In this document: positions 16,755 to 21,572 of the stretch, piece by piece
Layout of the letters: each line of letters starts with the position of its first letter
How positions within the stretch are numbered: the stretch's first letter is position 1
Assembly: GCA_020445005.1 (NCBI GenBank)
Contig: JAGRHM010000390.1
Span: 1 to 21,572, forward strand
Direction: 5' to 3'
DNA length: 21,572 nucleotides
From: Candidatus Competibacteraceae bacterium
GTDB taxonomy: Bacteria; Pseudomonadota; Gammaproteobacteria; Competibacterales; Competibacteraceae
Translations under genes and position numbers: made by a program
Notes under the pieces: model-generated
What the model was told of the DNA's origin: nothing
What the model saw: the letters and a program-made list of their open reading frames with translations, nothing else
Database searches by the model: none

Positions 16755-17884
16755 GCGCGACGATTGCGGTTGCGGCGGTTCTGGCGCAGACGGCGGGTTT
16801 CATCTGCAACCCGGGTGGCGATCGAGGGCTGCAGTTCTTCGGCTAATTCCTCCCAGTCTCCTTCGCTAACCACCAGTTCGCGCTCCAGATCGCTCAGCAG
16901 TTGTTCATGATCCGGCAGATGCAACACGGTAGCGCGGTATTCTTCGACCGCCAGTTGGAACTGCTGGCGCCGATAATGAATATCGCCCAACAGCTTATGC
17001 ATCAGTGGCGCAATCTGGCTGTTTTGTGGTAATTCCCGGGCCTGTCGTTCAGCTTCTTCCAGATGGCCGTTAGCCAACAGCGCTTCGACCAGTCGCAGTC
17101 GCACCGAAGTCCGGCCGGGGTCCTGGCGCAACGCCTCGTTCAGCGCCTCTTCGGCAACCGGGTACAGCTGCAGCTCCAGCGCCGCGCGCCCCAGTTGCAT
17201 CAGGGTCGCGCTCTCTTCCGGCAAGCGCGCCAATACATCGCGCAGCGCCTTTTCCGCAAGCTCGCGCTGATCCTGGGCGGTCAGCAGACGCGCCAATAAA
17301 ATGGCGGCGCGCATGTGGCCCGGCTCGCTATCCAGCGCCAGTCGTAATTCAGCGATGGCGGCATCCGGTTGCTCTCGCTGGCGATGAATTTCCGCGAGCA
17401 ACAAGCGCGGTTGCACCTTGCGCGGATCATAGCGCAGCGCCTCCCGCAATCGGGACATGGCTTCGTCATAGCGCTGTTGACGCAGCAGCGCTTGGCCTAG
17501 TCCGGTCATGGCTTTCACCGATTTCGGATCGAGATTCAGCGCATTTTGAAAGGCCATTATGGCCGGTTCAAATTGATCCAGTTCCGCAAGAGCCTGTCCC
17601 TCCAGCACATAGGCTTTCACGAGCAGAGGATCCAAAGTCCGCGCTTGGGTAAAGCGGGTCAGCGCTTCTTCGGTGCGCTCCTGACGCCGCAGCACCATGC
17701 CAATGCCCAGGCATGCATTGGCCGATTTGGGATTAATGGCCAGCAGTGCCTCGAATTCAACGCAGGCTTCGTCCTGTCGGCCTTCGCGGAACAGCGCACG
17801 ACCTTTGCGCAGGCGTTCGCGTTCATCCTGAAGCGGCGCCGGCTCGTTATGCAGTTTCTTGACTGTGGGTTGCCACGGTGTCAT
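16751..17884 (-). CDS. TPR-repeat protein, first gene of the operon
   Basis: 377 residues made almost entirely of about nine tetratricopeptide repeats. Recurrent patterns such as GRALFREGRQDEA, LGQALLRQQRYDEA and LGRAALELQLYPVAEEAL are spaced by 34, with Pro at repeat ends (ALNLDPKS, ALRYDPRK). There is no signal peptide, so it is likely a cytosolic protein-protein scaffold. The C-terminus is an Arg-rich tail (RRLRQNRRNRNRRA). The frame is open upstream to 17965, but ATG 17884 is preferred: GAGG sits 8 bases ahead, the extra N-terminus is not TPR-like, and the candidate promoter at 17930-17959 would lie inside the longer version. Its partner is unknown; the operon suggests the synthase or the coiled-coil proteins. 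Confidence 0.85.
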   Translation of the reverse strand: MTPWQPTVKKLHNEPAPLQDERERLRKGRALFREGRQDEACVEFEALLAINPKSANACLGIGMVLRRQERTEEALTRFTQARTLDPLLVKAYVLEGQALAELDQFEPAIMAFQNALNLDPKSVKAMTGLGQALLRQQRYDEAMSRLREALRYDPRKVQPRLLLAEIHRQREQPDAAIAELRLALDSEPGHMRAAILLARLLTAQDQRELAEKALRDVLARLPEESATLMQLGRAALELQLYPVAEEALNEALRQDPGRTSVRLRLVEALLANGHLEEAERQARELPQNSQIAPLMHKLLGDIHYRRQQFQLAVEEYRATVLHLPDHEQLLSDLERELVVSEGDWEELAEELQPSIATRVADETRRLRQNRRNRNRRA

Positions 17885-17892
17885 GCCTCGTA

Positions 17893-17896
17893 CCTC
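17893..17896 (-). promoter_or_regulatory. Ribosome binding site for the TPR gene
   Basis: GAGG on the minus strand, 8 bases before ATG 17884. A second GAGG ends one base before the ATG, too close to be used. This supports the shorter start. Confidence 0.5.
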
Positions 17897-17929
17897 GTCA
17901 AAGCCCGCGCTGTCAATAGTTTGGGCATC

Positions 17930-17959
17930 ATTATGAATTGGGAGTATCCATACTTGCAA
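17930..17959 (-). promoter_or_regulatory. Candidate sigma70-type promoter of the synthase operon
   Basis: Minus strand: -35 TTGCAA (17959-17954, 4 of 6 matches), an 18-base spacer, -10 CATAAT (17935-17930, 5 of 6). Transcription would start near 17923, giving a leader of about 40 bases before ATG 17884. This is found by eye only. It is the only plausible promoter noticed ahead of eight tightly packed genes. Confidence 0.4.
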
Positions 17960-18091
17960 AATCAACGCCGAGCGGTCGAATTGCTGAACGATCGACCATC
18001 ATTGCGAAACCAGGGACATTAAGATTGGGTGTCAAAATTGGAATGAAAGTTGCGGATCCAAGTTCAGAACTTTCGCAATTTATCCATCATC

Positions 18092-18107
18092 ATGATGAAT
18101 TCATCAT
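18092..18107. promoter_or_regulatory. Perfect 16-bp palindrome, possible operator
   Basis: ATGATGAATTCATCAT reads the same on both strands. It lies in the divergent upstream region, about 135 bases above the candidate operon -35 and 150 bases before the ACP start, flanked by GCAATTT direct repeats. A dimeric regulator site is plausible. There is no T-run, so it is not a typical terminator. Confidence 0.35.
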
Positions 18108-18256
18108 AGCAATTTGCGGCTAATGGGCACAAATCCCCCTGGAGACTCACGGGTTCTTTGGAGCGCGTAAAAACTCATGGCAAAATGGCGCGTCGGCCTG
18201 CAACCCTGTCCGCATCGCCGCGCCTTATCCACCGTCAACCCTGGCTTAAAACTGGA

Positions 18257-18604
18257 ATGACTACTACTACAACGAATGCACGCACGGTAAAAAGCATTCA
18301 GGAACAGCTTATCCTGGTGCTCAACGATATGATTCAAGGTTGGGATATGGATTTTCTGGAACCGATTAACGCAGAAACCCGCTTAATCGAGGATCTGGGT
18401 TTCGAGTCGGTGGACTTGATGCAACTGATTGTGGCCATCGAGCAGACTTTTGAAGTACGCGGATTGCCGTATGAGCAAGTACTGATGCAGGACGGGGGCT
18501 ACGTCACCGAGATCACGGTCCGGCAACTGACGGCATTTCTTCATCGGTTCATCCCGCTTCACGGGGCGAGTCCGTTTCAGCCGTTGCCTTCCCTGGCAAG
18601 TTGA
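18257..18604 (+). CDS. Stand-alone acyl carrier protein
   Basis: 115 residues. The phosphopantetheine site is DLGFESVDLMQL with Ser51, in the usual four-helix context (TRLIEDLGFES ... IVAIEQTF). It would carry an acyl chain as a thioester after 4'-phosphopantetheinylation. ATG 18257 is chosen because it puts the first ACP helix right after the start; a TTG at 18158 and an ATG at 18185 extend the frame but add a basic, Pro-rich segment not typical of ACPs. The ribosome site is weak (CTGGA). It is transcribed away from the operon and converges with the acyl ligase. It may receive the acyl group made by that ligase or serve the synthase. The tail (about 95-115) is a little longer than a minimal ACP. 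Confidence 0.85.
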   Translation: MTTTTTNARTVKSIQEQLILVLNDMIQGWDMDFLEPINAETRLIEDLGFESVDLMQLIVAIEQTFEVRGLPYEQVLMQDGGYVTEITVRQLTAFLHRFIPLHGASPFQPLPSLAS

Positions 18605-18654
18605 AGCTCGAATTTGAACATCGTGCTTCGCACGCCTTCGCCTTCAGCTTTCAA
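18601..18654. terminator. Possible bidirectional terminator hairpin between convergent genes
   Basis: An outer imperfect inverted repeat, TTGAAGCT (18601-18608) and AGCTTTCAA (18646-18654), encloses a small perfect hairpin, CGTGC-TTC-GCACG (18622-18634). It spans both stop codons of the convergent ACP and ligase genes. There is no clear run of T on either strand, so confidence is low. Confidence 0.25.
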
Positions 18655-20227
18655 ACAGACCGCTCAATTCCTCAACCAATCTTTTACGGTCAATTTTCCC
18701 ATTCGGATTGCGCGGCAGATCGCTGGAACGGGCGATGATTTGCAGCGGAACCATAAAATTGGGCAGATGCTGCTTGCAATAGGCGATCAACTCGTTCTCG
18801 TTAAAGTCCTCGCGTAACGGTTTGATCACCGCCACGACCGCTTGGCCCAGCGCTGGATGTGGAATGCCCAGCGCCGCCGCTTCGGCAGCCTGGTTACTGC
18901 CATAGATGACTTCCTCGACTTCGGTGGGACTGACCCGGTAACCAGAGGTTTTGATCATGTCGTCCTTGCGGCCAATGAAATACAGAAACCCTTCCTCGTC
19001 CATCCGCACGGTGTCGCCTGACCAAACGGCGAGTTCGGGAATCGGCAACCCAGGATTCTGACCCGGCGTTGGACGATAACGTTCTGCAGTTTTAACCGGA
19101 TCATTCCAGTAACCCAAGCCGACCAGCGCCCCGCGATGCACCAGTTCCCCCGGTTCCTCCGGCGCACACGGCGTTCCATCTTCGCGCACCACCAGAATTT
19201 CAGCGTTGGGAATGGCTTTTCCCATCGAGTCAGGCCGGCGGTCGATTTCAACCGGCGGCAGGTAAGTCGAACGAAACGCCTCGGTCAATCCGTACATCAG
19301 GAAGGGCGCAGTTTTCGGCAGGGAGCGGCGCAAGGCGTTCAGCGTGGCGTGCGGCATGGCGCCGCCGGAATTGGTGATGTAGCGCAGGCTGTCCACGGCC
19401 GCTTGCGGCCATTCCAGTTGGGCGAGTTGCACCCACATCGGCGGCACCGCCGCCAGACCGGTAATGCCCTCGCGGGCGACCGTATTCACCACGTCGCGGG
19501 GCAGCAGATAATCCATCAGCACCGCCCGCGCCCCGGCTACAAATGCGGTGGTCAACTGGCTGAGGCCATAATCGAAGCTGAACGGCAGCACCGCCAGCAG
19601 CCGGTCATCCGCGTGGTTGCCCAAATATTTGGCGACGCTATGGGCGCCCGCCAGCATATTGCGATGGGACAACACAACGCCCTTGGGCTTGCCAGTGCTG
19701 CCGGAGGTGTAGAGAATCGCGGCCATGTCGACGTCGATAATTGCTGCTGGCGAACGGCCATCGTCCGCCGCCAGCAGCGCAGGCCAGCCCAGAGTCTGCA
19801 AATGATGCGAGTGCGGAGTCGGCAGAGAAGCTTCATCGACCAGCACCAGACTGTGCAGGTCGGGACAATCGACCAGTAGCGGCTCCAGCGACGCGGCCCG
19901 GTCGCGCGCGGTGATCAGGATACGGACATTGCAATCACGCAGGATGTAGGCGACCTGCTCAGGTTTCAACAACGGATTCACCGGCACGAATACGCCGCCT
20001 GCTAGCGCCGCGCCAAACAGGGCGGCCACGGTTTCCAGGCGCTTGGGCAAATAAACGGCGACCCGCTCTGCACGATTCAGGCCCAGCGCCAACAGGCCGT
20101 GGGCGGTTGTCTGCGTCAAGTGCGCCAGACCGGCATAATCCAGAAACGTTTGCCGATGGACAATCACTGTAGCGTCGGGGCAGCGCTCGGCCTGTTCCAG
20201 GATGAGTTCGTGCAGTAGTCTGGCCAT
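18644..20227 (-). CDS. AMP-forming acyl-CoA ligase, exosortase A-associated type
   Basis: 527 residues, full length for the ANL adenylate-forming superfamily. Core motifs: LYTSGSTGKPKGVV (172-185, P-loop A3), YGLTEA (A5), SGDTVRMDEEGF (A7), GRKDDMIKTSGYRVSP (A8 hinge) and NPNGKIDRKRL (A10 catalytic Lys). No signal peptide. It activates a carboxylate as acyl-AMP and passes it to CoA or a carrier protein. Stretches such as LPKRLETVAALFGAALAGG, VPVNPLLKPEQVAYILRDCN, LPFSFDYGLSQLTTAF and YGLTEAFRSTYLPP match, from memory, the exosortase A system-associated ligase family (TIGR03098). In those loci the ligase usually sits near an ACP, as here, but no exosortase or EPS gene is in this window. ATG 20227 is preferred to the TTG two codons upstream; GGAA lies about eight bases ahead. 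Confidence 0.9.
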   Translation of the reverse strand: MARLLHELILEQAERCPDATVIVHRQTFLDYAGLAHLTQTTAHGLLALGLNRAERVAVYLPKRLETVAALFGAALAGGVFVPVNPLLKPEQVAYILRDCNVRILITARDRAASLEPLLVDCPDLHSLVLVDEASLPTPHSHHLQTLGWPALLAADDGRSPAAIIDVDMAAILYTSGSTGKPKGVVLSHRNMLAGAHSVAKYLGNHADDRLLAVLPFSFDYGLSQLTTAFVAGARAVLMDYLLPRDVVNTVAREGITGLAAVPPMWVQLAQLEWPQAAVDSLRYITNSGGAMPHATLNALRRSLPKTAPFLMYGLTEAFRSTYLPPVEIDRRPDSMGKAIPNAEILVVREDGTPCAPEEPGELVHRGALVGLGYWNDPVKTAERYRPTPGQNPGLPIPELAVWSGDTVRMDEEGFLYFIGRKDDMIKTSGYRVSPTEVEEVIYGSNQAAEAAALGIPHPALGQAVVAVIKPLREDFNENELIAYCKQHLPNFMVPLQIIARSSDLPRNPNGKIDRKRLVEELSGLFES

Positions 20228-20322
20228 AGGCAATTCCGAATAGGTAGAAATATGATATTGGTCAATGCAAATAATAGCCGTTTCCGTACTGTTTGATGCG
20301 GAATCAGCCGGAGAACGTATTC

Positions 20323-20568
20323 ATGAATCGCTTTTTGATCCTGTACACGACCAGTGGTTGCCATCTGTGTGAGCAGGCGGAAAACTTGATCCAGCGACAA
20401 ACAAACATTGCCTTCAGCGCAGTGGAAATCGCTGATGACGCCGAACTTCTGGAGCGATATGGGGCGCGCATTCCGGTCTTACAGCGGCTGGACACCGGCG
20501 AGGAGCTGGATTGGCCCTTCGCTGTGGAAGACGTTGAGGGTTTGCTAATGGCCGCTTTGCGGTCATGA
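20323..20568 (+). CDS. Small glutaredoxin-like protein (DUF836 type)
   Basis: 81 residues. FLILYTTSGCHLCEQAENL carries a CxxC redox motif (Cys13, Cys16) after the first beta strand, and RIPVLQ supplies the cis-Pro of the thioredoxin fold. Size and pattern fit the glutaredoxin-like DUF836/PF05768 group, which is cytosolic and poorly characterised. ATG 20323 has GGAG about nine bases ahead; a TTG-ATG pair at 20293-20298 gives a longer form with no such site. It is divergent from the ligase and upstream of the FadL-type gene. A role in the lipid pathway is not indicated; it may be a housekeeping neighbour. Confidence 0.85.
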   Translation: MNRFLILYTTSGCHLCEQAENLIQRQTNIAFSAVEIADDAELLERYGARIPVLQRLDTGEELDWPFAVEDVEGLLMAALRS

Positions 20569-20698
20569 CTGAATTGTGCATTCTTTTCAGGCGCGAATCG
20601 ATGACAATCTCCTTTTGCAAGAGTTCGCGAATTAAAGATAAACCGAAAATGATTCGCTATGTTTGTAAGGATAAATAACCACCACAGGCAAAATAACG
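20569..20698 (+). promoter_or_regulatory. Upstream region of the FadL-type gene with a weak promoter candidate
   Basis: 130 AT-richer bases. A weak -35/-10 pair is TTGCAA (20615-20620) and GATAAA (20637-20642), 16 bases apart. TTCGCGAA (20624-20631) is a perfect palindrome, and GCGAAT (20627-20632) is inverted as ATTCGC (20652-20657), overlapping the candidate -10. These could be an operator, but the support is only positional. Confidence 0.2.
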
Positions 20699-21572
20699 AT
20701 GAGTCAATATCAACGTTGCTTACTGTCCTTCCTCGGTTTCGCTGGAGTCCTCGTGACGGTTAACCCGGTCCATGCCTCCGGTCTGCAAATCACTGAGCAG
20801 AGCGTAACCGGTCTCGGTCGAGCCTTTGCCGGAGGTAGTTTGCCAAACGACGATGCTTCCGCCGCCTACTTCAATCCCGCTGACATGATGCTGAGCAAGG
20901 GTACTCAGGCGCAAGCCGGGATGACCTTTATCGGCATCACCACCGATGTGAGCAACGCCGGCTCCACCCTTCGTCTGCCCGCTAATCTGGGGGAGTTGTT
21001 AACCCGACCACCCGGCACGATCGTACCGGTGTTTGTAACACTGCCCACCTCGGGCATGGCTTACGACGACGGCGGCACGGATAATGTGGCACCGAACGGT
21101 TACTACATCATGGATATTAACGACCGGATGCGCTTTGGTTTAAGCATGACCGCGCCGTTCGCCGTCAGCACCAGCTATAGCCGGAACTGGGTGGGCCGTT
21201 ATCACGCGATTGATTCGAAACTGTTGACCGTGGACATCAATCCTTCCATCGCCTACCGCATCAACGATCAACTCTCGATTGGCGGCGGCGTCAGCGCTCA
21301 ATATGCCGAAGCGAAGCTGACTCAGGCGCTGTTCAATCCCCTGGCGCCTGCGAACGACGGCAATGCCAAGGTCAAGGGCGACGATTGGGGTTTTGGGTTC
21401 AATCTGGGGGCAACTTATGAATTTGATCCACAAACGCGGGTGGGACTGAGCTATCGGTCGCGAGTGGAGTACACGCTGGAAGGCCACCGCACTATCGGCA
21501 ACTATCTTCCGGGCGTCAACGGCAAGATTCCCGCCAAGGTCGACTGGACGGCGCCGGACTGGGTGGGGTTGA
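20699..21572 (+). CDS. FadL/OmpP1/TodX-family outer-membrane protein (3' end off the window)
   Basis: The first 291 codons are seen. The N-terminus has a signal peptide (hydrophobic LLSFLGFAGVLVTV, likely cleavage after VHA at about 26). The mature start SGLQITEQSVTGLGRAFAGG matches the FadL-family N-terminal plug, where known members begin with a hydrophobic hatch and EQSVxGLGxAFAG. DDASAAYFNPADM is another family hallmark. The remainder alternates like beta strands of an outer-membrane barrel (LSMTAPFAVSTSYS, LSIGGGVSAQY, VGLSYRSRVEY). Family members move long-chain fatty acids or other hydrophobic molecules across the outer membrane. Near a lipid synthase locus it could take up substrates or release product, but that link is only by position. 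The ATG 20699 has only a weak CAGG ribosome site. Confidence 0.9.
   Translation, partial: MSQYQRCLLSFLGFAGVLVTVNPVHASGLQITEQSVTGLGRAFAGGSLPNDDASAAYFNPADMMLSKGTQAQAGMTFIGITTDVSNAGSTLRLPANLGELLTRPPGTIVPVFVTLPTSGMAYDDGGTDNVAPNGYYIMDINDRMRFGLSMTAPFAVSTSYSRNWVGRYHAIDSKLLTVDINPSIAYRINDQLSIGGGVSAQYAEAKLTQALFNPLAPANDGNAKVKGDDWGFGFNLGATYEFDPQTRVGLSYRSRVEYTLEGHRTIGNYLPGVNGKIPAKVDWTAPDWVGL

Larger units (their letters stand above)
17885..18256. other. Intergenic region between the divergent operon and the ACP gene
   Basis: 372 bases without a supported gene. It holds the candidate operon promoter near its left end and the 16-bp palindrome at 18092-18107. GCAATTT occurs as a direct repeat on either side of the palindrome (18075-18081 and 18109-18115). 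I found no convincing plus-strand promoter for the ACP gene. Open frames here are short and non-homologous by eye. Confidence 0.6.

Noticed and set aside
17885..17965. 27-codon extension of the TPR protein
   Set aside because: It would cover the candidate promoter, is not TPR-like, and ATG 17884 has a good GAGG.
17546..18022. 158-codon plus-strand open frame
   Set aside because: It is antisense to the TPR gene, with a composition typical of a shadow frame.

Overview
The window looks like chromosomal DNA of a Gram-negative bacterium, probably a gammaproteobacterium. The support is an outer-membrane FadL-type protein, a periplasmic HlyD-type adaptor, GC-rich codon use, and C/G-rich dispersed repeats of the type that encode peptides like PPFxKGG. 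The genus cannot be fixed from the sequence alone. No tRNA, rRNA, transposase or CRISPR array was seen.

Bases 1-17884 hold one tightly packed minus-strand operon, read right to left: TPR protein, small alkaline-phosphatase/sulfatase-fold protein, sulfotransferase, two unrecognised coiled-coil proteins, a 2765-residue multidomain synthase, a 1050-residue KS-AT protein, and an HlyD-type adaptor fused to a degenerate M50-like membrane domain (cut by the left edge). Five of the seven junctions are 4-base ATGA or GTGA overlaps; the other two gaps are 31 and 8 bases. A candidate promoter (17930-17959) lies just upstream of the TPR gene and fits its ATG at 17884.

The large synthase reads NPD-like / NPD (PfaD/FabK-type enoyl reductase) / KS / AT / ACP / KR / DH. 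With the second KS-AT protein it has every activity for iterative, fully reducing chain building of the PUFA-synthase (Pfa) / heterocyst-glycolipid type. The first NPD domain carries Met where the second has the catalytic-type His, so it looks like a pseudo-enoyl-reductase. With the sulfotransferase, phosphatase/sulfatase-fold protein and adaptor, the simplest inference is a pathway for an exported, possibly sulfated, polyketide-type lipid. The product is unknown.

Bases 17885-18256 are intergenic, with a perfect 16-bp palindrome. To the right lie a stand-alone acyl carrier protein (+), a convergent AMP-dependent acyl ligase that strongly resembles the exosortase A-associated ligase family (-), a small glutaredoxin-like protein (+), and a FadL-type outer-membrane protein (+) cut by the right edge. 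The ligase and ACP could activate and carry an acyl group for the synthase or for a separate envelope pathway.

C/G-rich dispersed repeats sit in frame inside the synthase linkers and one small protein. They break no gene and lie outside the catalytic domains.
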